NCBI GenBank assembly: GCA_013399855.1
Contig: VXAY01002462.1
Span: forward strand, 62,001-126,000
DNA length: 64,000 bases
Reading direction: 5' to 3'
DNA from: Oxyruncus cristatus
Lineage: Eukaryota > Chordata > Aves > Passeriformes > Cotingidae
Within the stretch, counting starts at the first letter, position 1; each line of letters begins with the position of its first letter. This document shows positions 49,763 through 60,793 of the stretch, one piece after another. The notes beneath the pieces are model-generated. The model had not been told where the DNA came from, searched no databases, and saw only the letters and a list, made by a program, of their open reading frames with translations. The position numbers were made by a program, and so were the translations under genes.

Positions 49763-50150
49763 ACCCAATAGTTCAAGGCCACTGAATATGCACCCTCAGG
49801 CACCTGAAACACATGCTAAAGTTACAAAGCTATGAAACCTTCATTTGATGCATTACAAAGTAAAACAGCTCAGTTTGAACCATCTGAATTCTTGATAACA
49901 AAGTGATTATTTCTCAAAAGGTTCTAACACCCTATCTGCCCCTATTGGAATGGTCACATAGGTGGGCTGAAGAAAACAAGACTGACCGTCCACCCCTATA
50001 AAGCCAAGGAATTCTGGATTGCATTGGCTGAGAACCCACTTCCATTTGTGTTATTGTCTTTTCCTAACTCTTAAGGATAAGATAGACCTTTTCAAATAAT
50101 ATCCGACTCAATTAAAAGTAAGTGATATACAGTGTTCAGACTCCAAGGTA

Positions 50151-50151
<1 letters not shown>

Positions 50152-50192
<41 letters not shown>

Positions 50193-50193
50193 T
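50152..50193 (+). repeat. (ATA)n microsatellite
   Basis: About 13 consecutive ATA/TAA triplets with no interruption, following GGTAATTA. No surrounding LTR is recognisable, so it is an independent microsatellite. Confidence 0.95.
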
Positions 50194-51859
50194 TACTCTT
50201 ATAAAGTATCAGCCAAGGAAAATATTTTTGCCTTCAGAAAAATGTGAAATTCCCAGTAGGGTGGGACACAGCTGACATTTCTAGTAGTTTGCTGTCTTGT
50301 TTGGAGCACCATATGGTTAACAGCTAAAGGACAGAGATGCTTGCTACTGCAGAATTACAGTCACCTCAGAGAAATGCATGGCCTAGAGCATTTCATAGTT
50401 CACGGAGAGCAGAAATACAAGGACAAAGAAAGGAAGGGAGAAGAGGTAATTTTCTGTGGATTACTGCTATTGGTGTGATGTCATTGTTACTTATTAAGCT
50501 CACTTTGTACCAAAGCCTTTGCACAATATTGGTAACAGTGCAGTATTGAATATGGCAAGGCAGCTGCACCACTCTTTTATGTCAAAGGACCAAAATAGTG
50601 GGATTTGCATTAACTCCTACGGTGTCACATTTCTGCAATAAAAACAACTTTTTACTGCTCCAGGTCCAGGAAGACTTTATTTCTGATCTTTCAGGAAAAC
50701 TACAGTAATACGCAAGTGCCTGTACAAGGGAGGGAAAATACAGCTGATCGCATAAAGCTCTCATCCTTTCATCTCACACATGTGCTCCTTCTTCTTCCCT
50801 CAGAGCTTGGTGGGCTGCCAGAAGCCATGAAACCTCAGAGCCTGGGTGCAGGAGAATCAATGGATCATGAGGAAACAACTGAGAAAGGGAGCTACAGTGA
50901 TTATTGCATGACTTAACATGGACTTCCCAACAGGTCTTTTTCCTCTTTCACATTTGGTAGGTAATCACGAAGCAAACACAATGCCAGAGATTCATGAAGT
51001 GCATGAAGTCCAGTAATGTGATCCTCTCCAGTAATGTGATTTGGCTCTTTTCTAATGAGGAGATTTCATACCTTCACCCCACCTTGCAAAGGTATGAGTG
51101 ACAGCTTGTTGTCAAGGTCTTAATTTCTAGCAACCCTTATCAAATGCAATGGAGCTATAGACTTCATGCCACGGCCACGCATTAGTCTGTGCAAAGAAAA
51201 GAAAAGTATTATGACATCTCCAAAATGCTACACAAATAAACCATCCCATGCTGCACATTTTTTGGCTATGATTACTCTGGTGGATCTATGAAAGTCATAC
51301 TCAACTGCCAAAATTGCCCTATATGCTTTTCGTCTATTGAGAAAAAAGCATAGTAATCCATAAGACTATGGTTTAATCAGGATAAATCCCAAACAAGTGA
51401 GGCACTTTTTTCTATTCAAGTAACATGATAGTCAAGGGTTTTTTCCCCTTTCTCATGTGCATTGTCAGTATTTAGTAAATCAATTCATAGTATGAAGTAT
51501 GCAAAGCATCTCCTTTAAGCAACTCAGCATCTTGATCTTTAAAAATATTTGGAAAGACATTGAGGCATCTTCTGTTTTTGTTAAAGTCTCTGGTAAATTT
51601 GCTATTAACTTTAATCTGAAGCAGAAGTTAATCCTTCCTGTATAATTCACAGGAATTTGGAGAAGACTAAATAATTGGTAAACAATGTAAACATGAAGAA
51701 AACAAACTAATGGAATTATTACTTTATTTTTTGCTCTTTCCTTTTTTTTTTATTACAAGTCCATTAAGCAAGCAAAGCAAAATCTTGCTTATCAGGGCCA
51801 GAGAAATGACAACCAATAAAATCCTTTGATAGATCAGATGGGAAATGCTGAATATCATC
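50194..51859. other. Unassigned non-coding sequence with small duplications
   Basis: Includes TCCAGTAATGTGAT at 51009-51022 and again at 51027-51040 (period 18), preceded by two copies of CATGAAGT 9 bp apart. No gene recognised. Confidence 0.55.
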
Positions 51860-51910
51860 ATGTTTACATGTGTTATATGTTTACATGTGTTCCATGTTTA
51901 CATGTGTTCA
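51860..51910 (+). repeat. Three 17-bp tandem units with forkhead-like motifs
   Basis: ATGTTTACATGTGTTAT, ATGTTTACATGTGTTCC and ATGTTTACATGTGTTCA lie end to end. Each contains TGTTTAC, the core bound by forkhead (FOX) proteins, so three such cores recur at 17-bp spacing. Each also contains ACATGT. Whether it is bound is unknown. Confidence 0.93.
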
Positions 51911-52149
51911 GATACATTTCTGTTGCCCAGAAAGGCAAAGTACACAATTGATTTAGACTCACGCCCTACAAGGTTAGCTGTTCAAGATGGATGGAGAAAC
52001 ATAACACACTCAGTGCCCTGATGATGAAACAACCTTTTTCTTTCTCAGTGTTGGGCCTGTACAGCACAACTAATTGATGTCATGTGTTGCCTCATAGAGA
52101 GCTTGGCAACTGTACGGCTTCATGCAGTCTGTGAAGTAAGCACCACCAC

Positions 52150-52245
52150 CAACAATTTCACAGAAGGGAAATGGAGGCCAAGACAGCAAGTGTCTGGTCC
52201 TAAATCACTCAGTGTGTCAGTGTCAAGTGCACAATCAGGGACATG
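52150..52245 (+). mobile_element. MIR-like ancient SINE remnant
   Basis: AATTTCACAGAAGGGAAATG, then GAGGCCAAGACAGCAAGTG, then CCTAAATCACTCAGTGTGTC and AGTGTCAAG follow the order of the MIR core (TTACAGATGGGGAAACTGAGGC, a GTCA-type linker, TAAGTGACTTGCCC, then a GTCACACAGCTAGTAAGTG-like block). Diverged, with no tail recognised. A chance resemblance cannot be excluded without an alignment. Confidence 0.42.
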
Positions 52246-55200
52246 GTAACAACCCCCCAAGGCCTGAGCCAGCCTAAAACCACTCTTCCAGGAATCCTCT
52301 TTCCACACAAGCCAGCTGGCTGAGAGACTGAAGCAGCAGAGCTGCAAATAATAAACAAACCAGGAGGGATGGGACCAAGTTCCCAATAGCAAATACCTCC
52401 AAGATTTCAGATGCTGTCAGCAAAACATATATCCCAACACAGGCGTTACTGTCAGCAATAGTGTAATACTATTGACTTTGGCTCCCACTGCAAAGAAAAG
52501 CGTACAGGAGAAATCAGTAGTTGGGAGTGGTGATGGTTAACTTTGTTGTGCCTGATCCCCCTCATCTGCATTGCTTGGTGCTACCTCTCCAACCTTCTCT
52601 CGCTTGCTCCCTGGGTAGTCATAGCTCATACGACAGAAACAGTGGGGAGAGAGGAAGAGCTCAGGCTCTGACACGTTTTTACTCATCATTCGTGAGCTAG
52701 AGCTAACCTCTCTAACTTACCATTGCATTTCTTTTCTGTCCTGAAAGTATACAATAGGAAGTTTTAACCTTGAGCTGAAAAATAATAGCTGGGGTCATAA
52801 GATCCTTCCTTGGTTTACATGGGATACCTTTACTTCTAGAGTTTTGCTACCTAGTTCATTGATTGGTTGTTGGTTTTTTTACAGTAGTGGTCATGGTGTC
52901 TGAGCCCTACTAGAACACATCTTACCAAGTTGTACCATCCTTATACAAAGTGTATAAATGATGAGTCTAACATTGAATTTAAATCCATTATTTTTAAAAT
53001 GGTGGGTTCAGAGAAGCAAGAATTAGACCTTCTATTTATTAAATTGTTTACTTTATTTGATGCACAAGAACCCATGTATGGGGTTTACATAAATATGAAA
53101 TAGGTAAGAACAATAATTCAATTCCACCTCCTTCCAAAAAGTGATCTAATTTACCTTCCTTTCCTCCTTTAATGGAAAAACAACCAGTGCAAACTGGAAA
53201 AGCAGATCAACAAATGCTGACTCCACATGGAAAGACTAACCTGCATTCTCTACTCAATGGCCAGGAAAAGCTTCACATCCTGGAGGCTGAGACGAATGGA
53301 AAAAGCCAAAGGTTTGGCTCCATTCTGAGCCAAGCAGCACCACCTCTCCTGAGCCAGGACACCTCTGGTTTGGGATCATTCCTGACCACATGGGATAAAA
53401 GAAAGAGGTCAGGCTTTCAGAAATGTTCCATAATCCATGTTTACTTTTAGAGTAAAATCAGTGCCTAACATTGTCTCAGATAGCTTCAGACAAACGTTCT
53501 TGAAGTCAGTAGAGAGATTCCTGCTGACCTTAGCACTCTTTGGGCTGCTACTCCATGTAAATCATGGAGGAATTTGGCCATGGGAAGCAGGCCCCTTTGC
53601 TTGGGAAGCAGAATGCAGTATTTTCAGCTTCTGGTTTAGACTACACCCTATACAGAATGTATTGAAATAGTTAGCTAACATTTATTGGGGTGGATCACAT
53701 CAGCTAGTGTTGCATTGGAAAGCACATGAAAAAATGTAAACCAGTTTTTCTATTACACAAGTGTACCATGTAAATGTGGAGTCCAGTAAGACGTGAAATA
53801 AAGACATCGACAATCATAAAGGGCAGGTATAACTTTGCATCAGTCATCTGCATCTCCTTCTTTTCTTTTCCTTGCTAGCTGATAGACTAGGCCAACTCAC
53901 CAGAAGAATGGATTTCAAGCATCCACCTACTCATCCTTATACTCCAACCATACTCAAACTTACCAGTATTCTGCATGAAAAAAAATATGTAAACAGACAC
54001 CTAAACAACCAAATAATCTTCACTCTCCAGATATCAAACAAACCTGACTGTGCTATTTCCAAGGGTGCTTTATACAAGTGGCACTTTACTCATTATGTGC
54101 ATTGTACTGTTCATTCCACTCAATACTGAGTGGTTTTTAGGTCTCTTGAAAGCCTATTTCTACCTCCATCACTACAGACCAATAAATTCCTTGGGCAAAC
54201 AGGTGTATGGCAACAATAGACTCTGGAGGACTACATACCTACATAAATATTTGCACATTCAAACCCTTCTGCTGTAAATCTTTTGAGGCTGATACATTAA
54301 GATTTATTCCAACCCCACTGGTATGTTCAGAAATTATGTCATTGAACTAATGCCTTCACATTAATGCAGTGGTGACATGAGAGCAAATTCAGGCCTCTGA
54401 CTCCTTTAAAGTATCTACGTTACTTTACATCCCTGTGCAGTGTAAGTGAAATGAAGAGGTAGAATTAAGTAAGTTTCATAGAACTATTTCTCCTTTAGGT
54501 CCCGGGAAATCATTTTATGCCATTACTGGAGTTGTTCAAGTAAGGTTAGCACAAACAATGGTGGAAAGTGTATGCAGAAACACAAGACATAGATTTCAAT
54601 TATCTGTCTCCTGAAAGAACTAAAAAATCGTCACTTGCAACAAAAGCAAAAATGAGGAACAGGCCTGAGGTTTTACAGGAAGAAAGGCAGTCTGGAAGAG
54701 AAGGGGGAAGAACAAGTCTTGCCTGTAACGATAACAGTTTTAAAAGAGGTGCAGCATTAGATCTTCTGAGGAACCTCCTGACCCCTTTATTTTATTACAA
54801 ATTGTGTTTTGAAACAGCCATTTATAGAAGAGATCCACACTGCTCGTTGTCAATTACTAACATATGTCCCACACTTGGCAAACAAGGCAACTTGTGAATG
54901 ACATTTTGTGAATAATCAACACCATCACCAAAAAGTGCCTTCGTCTTTGCTTTGGGCTTAGTAAAACATTTTTTTCCCCAAACAAGATAGCTTTCTCACA
55001 ATGGTGCCAAATGGAACGTATTAAGCTTTAATGACGGTTGAAAACATTGTGCACCAAAGAGGCAGGGATGGGGCTGTGAGAGCACATCTTGGACCTTAGG
55101 ACAAACAGCTGTGTGTGTACCAGCCACAGATGCTGCTCTGCACAAAGGGGCCTCTGGGCATTGCTACAGCATGAATAATGCACTAAAATGGCAAGCTTTA

Positions 55201-57209
55201 GCAAGCCGAGTCTGGGACTTTGCAGAGATCTGGGATTTAATCACTAAACACTCAACAGGATGCAGTCCTCAGAGTGAACAGCAAAAACAGCGGACAACGA
55301 GGATAAGGCAGGACATGGAAATGGTCAGCTTATTGCAGTTATGTGTATGGTCCACTAAGGAATCCCAAACAGACAGAGAGTTGTAGCATATGTGCATGGC
55401 ATGTGCCTGGGGCAGGAATGAAGTGAGGAAACAGATGTGCAATATCTACCTAGCTTTTCCCTCAACATATACACGCCAATATGGATAGGTACCTCACTGG
55501 TAGAGACAGGACAGGGACTGTGCAGCCCTGTGGCCGCGTTGCCTTCTCTGAGAGGCAGAGCAGAGCAGCAGGCAGTGACAATGTAGGTTAGACTCTAGCC
55601 GCTAGCTTCTGGCCTTCTTTTTCCAACAAAGCCGCCCTCCAGCCCTTGGTACTTTGATGGAGCATTTTCAGTAGCCAAGGGGTGCAGATAGACCTCTCAT
55701 CTATATAACTCTCATTGGTGCAAAGAAGAAAACCGTGATGTCCCATCTGCTGTGGGAATGGCATGCAGACAGGTTAAGTACTGGCACTCATGGGAAGGGG
55801 AAGAACAGATTTCAAGTGTTTGGGGAACAGTGAATACAGTAATAATGATGAACATTTACCTGAAGTGCTAAGCATTATGGTTGACTTTATCTCATTTAAC
55901 TTTAAGCTTCCAAAAGTTTGTTTTCTACTCTGCATTCATTGTTCAGGCTCTCTATCAAAACTACTTGAGAGCAGTTCAGCTCCCACAGTTCAGACTGCCT
56001 CTCTCTCTCCAGGGACTTAAAGGAAAATCAGACAAATGCCTTTGGGTGTTGTTTCACAGCTCACGTGTGTGTGGAAAAGGACAGGTCTCATCTTTCTTTC
56101 CCTTCTCTCAGGCTCTTCCATTTTTTCAGAGAATCTCCTGGTGCTGCCCCATTCTCACCTGGGGCAGCTTCATCCTCATCAGACACCCTGAGCCATTTTT
56201 AGACTTTTGATACGTTATTCCTCTGCCAAATTTTGAATTAAATCATCGGAAGTAGGGTTCCCTGAGCTCGTGCATGGTAAGCAACAGGAGTTTACAGTCA
56301 GGAGACAGTAAGAAATATATGAGATGATGCGATGGGACAGGGGAAGGGACTCTTCTCCTCCAGTGATGATGTTATTCCCATGGGACTGTAGGCCCAAAAA
56401 GGATGCCTGTCTCCAAGACAGTGAAATCTCAGCATCTGATAGGGAAAGACCAATACTTAAAATGAAGTTAGGACACTTCCATCCTTTGTTTATTTCTATA
56501 GTTATTATAGAATGAAGACTTGCTTTGAGGATATAACCCAGTGATTGCATTGGTAAAATACAAGGGTGCCAGGGAAGGCTGCCTCTGTGAAGAGGAGCAG
56601 ACACTCAGCAGCAACCCTATGTGTCATGAGGGAAGCCTTGCCCCCAGCCATCACGTGTACCACTGCCCTTTTCTGCATTTTCACAAGCCAACGCATTCAC
56701 TCTCTCACATCCTTCTTGCCGCTTCTGAGGCACTTGGTTTAGCCTTTTTGTTCACAGTTGTAGATTAGCAACCCTTTCCCTGAGATGAGAAATGACTGAT
56801 GAGTCCTGGTTCAGTGAGATTGATGCCATGAAGAATGGCTGAGCAGGTCCCAGCACTGAACAAGTGGCTTATTCTGGTTGAAAAAAAAAAACAAAACAGT
56901 CTTGGCTCTTAAAAAGCAATTAATTCCTACCATATTGCATCCTGTTATTAAGAAAGCGTTCCAGGCATGTAAAATCCCTCCTGCTGGGGATGGGAATCCT
57001 GGGGTCTTTCCCACACAGACCTTGAGCCAACGGGTCTTGCTTCTATAGAGCAAGGTGAATAGCACATGTCTGGTCAATGCAGGTGCTCTTCCTTGAAATC
57101 TACTGAGTACAAATGTCTGCTGTCTTCCATTTAAAGCTCATGAAACAGTCAGTGAGGCAGCAGCAGCAGTAGAAATGGCAACTGAGATATGTCCAGGGAT
57201 GAGCATTAG
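52246..57209. other. Unassigned non-coding sequence
   Basis: About 5 kb with no gene or confident repeat. The longest frames (129 codons minus at 56215-56604; 109 codons plus at 54568-54897 and 55881-56210) lack recognisable motifs and overlap frames on the other strand. An A-run lies near 56881-56891. Confidence 0.5.
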
Positions 57210-57529
57210 ATAAAGCAGTACAGGGGGTTCCCAAGCTCAGGAACACCAGAGCGGTGCAGTAGAGCCCTGCCAGGAGCCAGAAGCTCTCGTGAGCCAATCA
57301 AGCATAGAGGGGACATTGCCAGAGCACCACAGGAGATTTGAATGGCTCTAGGGAGCACGAGCGATCCAGAGCAGGGTGACTAGGGACAGCAAATGGGACG
57401 TGGTGCATCAGAAGGATGTGCTATGGCAGTTTGCGCGGCAATTTGCCCAGGCAGGGTGCAACAAGTAGGTCAAGGTGTAAGGAGGTCCACAGCTCAGGTA
57501 GGTGCTAAGTGCTCTAGGTCTCTGCCATA

Positions 57530-57697
57530 ATGGTGGTCCCTCACCTCAGTGGCAAAACCAGTGTGTCTACCAAGACAGCCCCTGAGAAGTCTGATGCTTC
57601 CACCCAGATGGAACTGGTAAGGAAGGAGATGTCAGTACAGGTGGTAGCTTGCAATGGATGTCCAGACTCCCCTACTGTAGAACAGGCTAGTACGTGA
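57530..57697 (+). pseudogene. CR1 ORF1 N-terminal remnant (55 codons)
   Basis: Opens with ATG at 57530 and reads 'MVVPHLSGKTSVSTKTAPEK', then SDASTQMELVRKEMS and ACNGCPDSPTVEQAST, the Ser/Thr-rich start typical of CR1 ORF1. It then stops at TGA 57695-57697, where family members usually continue into a Cys-containing block (TCVRC). Further ORF1-like sequence ('EIEIDPWLQNHIPTMDTTER', about 57738-57797) follows in another frame after an apparent deletion, up to the LTR insertion. Confidence 0.72.
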
Positions 57698-57808
57698 ACA
57701 ACGTGTGCATAAGCTGTTGTGCAGTATTACAGGGGCTGAAATAGAGATAGATCCATGGCTTCAGAACCATATACCTACAATGGATACCACCGAGCGTTAG
57801 ACACCTTG

Positions 57809-58414
57809 TGATACCTTTAAGCAGAATTATCTGAGTCTTTAAGCGGGATTCTCTGTCCCTGTCCTTTCCTTTGACCTCTGTTACAGATGGAAGCTGATAG
57901 TATCCTTTTCACCTCTAACCCCTCTTTTGAATGCTAAAAGAAGATGTTATCAGGTGTGTTAAGCAGGTGTTGCTTAATGCTTATGCTTTTGTACTTTGTG
58001 TCCTTCTTGGCAATTGTTTGAGAAGATGTGGTGTCGAGCTACAGATCACATCTTCTTTGGCACTCAACCCTGCGTTCTGCGTGTCCTGAGCTGAACTTTG
58101 CTTAAAACTGAGTAGGGGGCACCTCCTCAAATGACCACCAGAGATCACCAGAGACCCCTGAAGAGGCCCACACAAGTGCAGCAACAAGTATTACATAAGG
58201 TTGCACAAGCTAAATAATTATGCATTAGGTAGGCATTAACTATGTACTAGATAGGCATATTGATGTAGATTTCAAGGTATAAATTCCTGTTACTGCTCAG
58301 TTTGTTTTATTTGTGGAAAAACTCCCACCTTGCACCCTGCACAGAATTAACTGTATCTCCTTTCTAAACCTCACTGTTCACCCGTGTTTAGAGACTTCCT
58401 AAAATTTGGCAGCA
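57809..58414 (+). mobile_element. Solo LTR nested inside CR1 ORF1 (about 606 bp)
   Basis: CR1 ORF1 runs up to ACACCTTG (57801-57808), is interrupted, and resumes at CTTGGACCCTTGTGACCCAC (58415 on), the TLVTHKS-encoding block. The interrupting sequence starts TGATACCTTTAAGC and ends AAAATTTGGCAGCA, i.e. TG...CA, with CTTG on both sides as a short target duplication. A TATAAATTCC box at about 58279 and a downstream degenerate AATAAA-like GAATTAACTG near 58346 suggest plus orientation. No internal retroviral genes are present. The LTR ends may shift by a few bases (GGCA or GGCAGCA). I cannot name the family. Confidence 0.62.
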
Positions 58415-58882
58415 CTTGGACCCTTGTGACCCACAAAAGCCAGGCTCCAATTCAACCTCCACGCTCCAACATCCAGACAAAAGCAGATACAATGCTTTAA
58501 AAGCTTTAAATGTCCACGAGCAAAGCCCACAAGGAGAACCTGCATCAGCAGCACACAGTGGTTACCATAAAAAGAAACAGTGAGTGATGGTAGCGGGCAA
58601 CTCTGTTAAGGGGCACTGAGGTACCAGCTTGCTGGTCTGATAGAGAGCCATGAGAAGTACGCTGCCTACTGGGGGCTAAGATCCGTGATGTTGTCGAACA
58701 GGTATCCCAACTTTAATGATTGTATCCTATTAGGGAGGGATAGGGTCCACCTGTCTAAAAAGAGCAAGAGAATCTTTGGCAGCAGACTGGTTAATTTGGT
58801 GAGACAGGCTTTACACCGAAGGACTCTGGGGGTGGGGCCCAAAGTGACAATGCTCATGCCATTTCTTCCTCCTGAGGAGTAA
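58415..58882 (+). pseudogene. CR1 ORF1 C-terminal (SGNH-esterase-like) remnant
   Basis: After the LTR, ORF1 reads 'TLVTHKSQAPIQPPRSNI' and then, through frameshifts, HEQSPQGEPASAAHSGYHKKK. It reaches VAGNS (58590-58604), the position of the GDS nucleophile block of the CR1 ORF1 esterase, with D changed to N. A REV-CL-GAKIRDV block follows near 58650-58690. The central esterase part (the GTND-type block) is missing. The frame resumes as 'LLGRDRVHLSKKSKRIFGSR' in an open frame from 58685 to 58882, which holds the D-x-x-H block of the family. Non-functional. Confidence 0.78.
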
Positions 58883-59738
58883 GCCATGCCAAGCAGTGCA
58901 AACAGATGTTCCTTAGCTGCCTCTCAAGATGAGGATCACAGGACTAAACACATCAAGGGTGTTTATGGTTCTTACACCCAAACTGGATGCTTGTCTGATG
59001 TGCCTGTACACAGACACACACAGCATGGGGAATAAACAAGAAAAACTAGAGATCTATGTGCATTTGCAGGGCCATGATCACTTTTGAATTACAGAGACAT
59101 GGTGGGATAGCTCACATGACTGGAATATTGTCATGAATGGCTATGTACTTTTTATAAAGGAGAGGTCAGACAAGTGCAGTGATGGAGCTGCTCTTTATGT
59201 GAGCTAGCAACTGGAATGTCTTGAGCTCTACCCAGGGACAGACAAACAAGATGAGAGTCTATGGGTAAGAATTAAGGAACAAGCTAATATGGGTGACACT
59301 GTTGTTGGTGCTTACTACAGGCCACCTGATCAGCAGGAGAAGGTTGATAAGACTTTCTATGGGCAACTGGAAATAGCCTCACAGACACAGGTCCTGGTTC
59401 TCCTGCAGGACTTCAACCACCCTGATACTTATTGGAAGGACAACATGGCTCAGCACACCCAGTCCAGGAAGTTTCTGGAAATCTTTGGTGAGAACATTTT
59501 GATGGAAGTGTTGGAGGAGCCAATGAGGAAAGGTGTTTTGCTGGACCTTGTACTAGCAAACCAGAAGGGACTGGTTGAAGACATGAAGGTTGGGGGCAGC
59601 CTTGGCTATAGTTACCATGAGATAGTGAAACTCAGGATCCCACGTGGAGGAAGAAAAGTAGTAAGCAGGACTAGAACCGTAAATTTCCAGAGAGCTTCAG
59701 TTCCAGACTTCAAGGACATATTTAGAGGAATCTCATGA
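58883..59738 (+). pseudogene. CR1 ORF2 endonuclease (APE) domain remnant
   Basis: A single frame from about 58990 reads LYTDTHSMGNKQEKLE, ITETWWDSSHDWN, SLWVRIKE and GAYYRPPDQQEKVD. It continues with LLQDFNHPDTYWKD, a 'LLDLVLANQKGLVEDMKVGG' stretch and GYSYHEIVKLRI. This is the apurinic-endonuclease-like domain at the N-terminus of CR1 ORF2, which nicks target DNA. In-frame stops occur at 59085-59087 (TGA) and 59205-59207 (TAG); from the Met at 59289 it is open for 149 codons to 59738. Expected catalytic residues are altered: the N of the NAHSM motif is D, GDFN is QDFN and SDH is SYH. The E of ITETWW is intact. Dead element. Confidence 0.88.
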
Positions 59739-60240
59739 TAGGAACCTGGGGTAAGTGGAAGATACACTTGAAGGCTGTGCTGCCATTCAGTGGGGCCTTG
59801 ATAGGCTGGAGAGTTGGGCAGAGAGAAACGTAATGAGGTTCAACAAGGGCCTGCACCTGGGGATGAATAACCCTGAGTACTTGTACAGGTTGGGGCTGAG
59901 CTACTAGAGAGCAGTTCTGCAGAGAAGGAGCCGGTAGTCTTGGTGGATGACAAGTTGACTGTTAGCCGGCAGAGTGCCCTTGTGGGGAGGAGGGCCAGTG
60001 GTATCCTGGGGCATATTGGGAAAAGCGTGGTCAGCAGATCAAGGAGAGTGATCCTTCCCCTCTACTTGGCCCTAGTGAGGCCACATCTGGAGTATTGTGT
60101 GCAGTTCTGGACTCCCCAGTACAAGCAAGACAAGGAGAGAGTCTTTCTGGAGGGGGTCCACTGGAGGGCCACAAAGATGATGAGGGATCTGGAGCATCTC
60201 TCTCATGAGGAGAGGAATGGGCCTGTTTAGTCAAGAGAAG
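59733..60240 (+). pseudogene. CR1 ORF2 reverse-transcriptase C-terminal remnant
   Basis: Directly after the endonuclease part the sequence jumps to a degenerate FADD-region block (TCATGATAGGAACCTGGGG). It continues with EGCAAIQ-like and 'LDRLESWAERNVMRFNKG' blocks, LHLGMNNP at 59851-59873, then an open frame at 59940-60230 with SGILGHIGKSVVSRSRR, 'LPLYLALVRPHLEYCVQFW' and [17 protein letters not shown]. The whole reverse-transcriptase core upstream of FADD is deleted, with the breakpoint near 59733. It frameshifts near 60225 and continues in another frame. Confidence 0.87.
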
Positions 60241-60576
60241 AGAAGATTAAGAGGGGATCTCATTAACACATATAAATATCTGAAAGGCAGATGTCAAGGG
60301 GATGGTGCCAGACTCTTTTCACTGGTGCTCAGTGACAGAACAATGGCCATAAAATAAAACAAAAGAAGTTTCACCTCAACATGAGGAAGGACCTCTTTAA
60401 GTTAAGGGTGGTAGAGCACTGAAACAGGCTACCCAGGGAGGTCATGGAGACATTTAAAACCTACCCTGAGGTGTTCCTGTGTAACCTGATCTAGGTCACC
60501 TTGCCTTGTCAGGGGGATTAGTCTAGATGATCTCCAGAGGTCTCTAACCCTAACAATTCCATGATTCTGTGATTCA
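60241..60576 (+). mobile_element. CR1 ORF2 end and 3' UTR
   Basis: Contains the '[20 protein letters not shown]' block, [11 protein letters not shown], an LNMRKDLF-like segment and a GLPREV-like block with stops. Then follows the 3' UTR (GTCAGGGGGATTAGTCTAGA, TGATCTCCAGAGGTCTCTAA) and the tail repeats ATTCCATGATTCTGTGATTCA. The intact tail marks the 3' end of the insertion. Confidence 0.9.
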
Positions 60577-60767
60577 GACCTGCTGCAGACTGGCTGAATG
60601 TGGTGGTTGCTGAATAGCCAGGCCCATTTTACAGCTTACCTCAGGAAGATCCACTATTACCTCAATCCACCACAAAATGTAGGAAGACTAACATAATCTG
60701 TAGGTCACTCCTAGGGCACCACTAGCTTTCTCTGGTAGTGATTTGCTGTTGATTTGATTTGGGGCTT

Positions 60768-60793
60768 TTTGTTTGTTTGTTTGTTTGTTTTTT
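60768..60793 (+). repeat. (GTTT)n microsatellite
   Basis: Five to six GTTT units ending in a T run. Simple repeat. Confidence 0.9.

Larger units (their letters stand above)
57210..60576 (+). mobile_element. CR1 LINE with 5' UTR, interrupted by an LTR and internally deleted
   Basis: A single plus-strand CR1 can be followed from its GC-rich 5' UTR (GGTTCCCAAGCTCAGGAACA near 57219, TGGCAGTTTGCGCGGCAATT near 57425) through ORF1 and ORF2 to its tail (ATTCCATGATTCTGTGATTCA ending near 60576). It is broken by an LTR at 57809-58414, lacks part of ORF1, and has lost most of the reverse transcriptase. A complete CR1 is roughly 4.5 kb; the CR1 part here totals about 2.76 kb. Most genomic CR1 copies are severely 5'-truncated, so a copy retaining 5' UTR and the ORF1 start is uncommon. 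It has many stops and frameshifts and is inactive. The exact 5' end is uncertain. Confidence 0.88.

Noticed and set aside
49528..49812. 94-codon minus frame rich in Phe, Leu and Ser
   Set aside because: It is the antisense of the purine tract, purely compositional.
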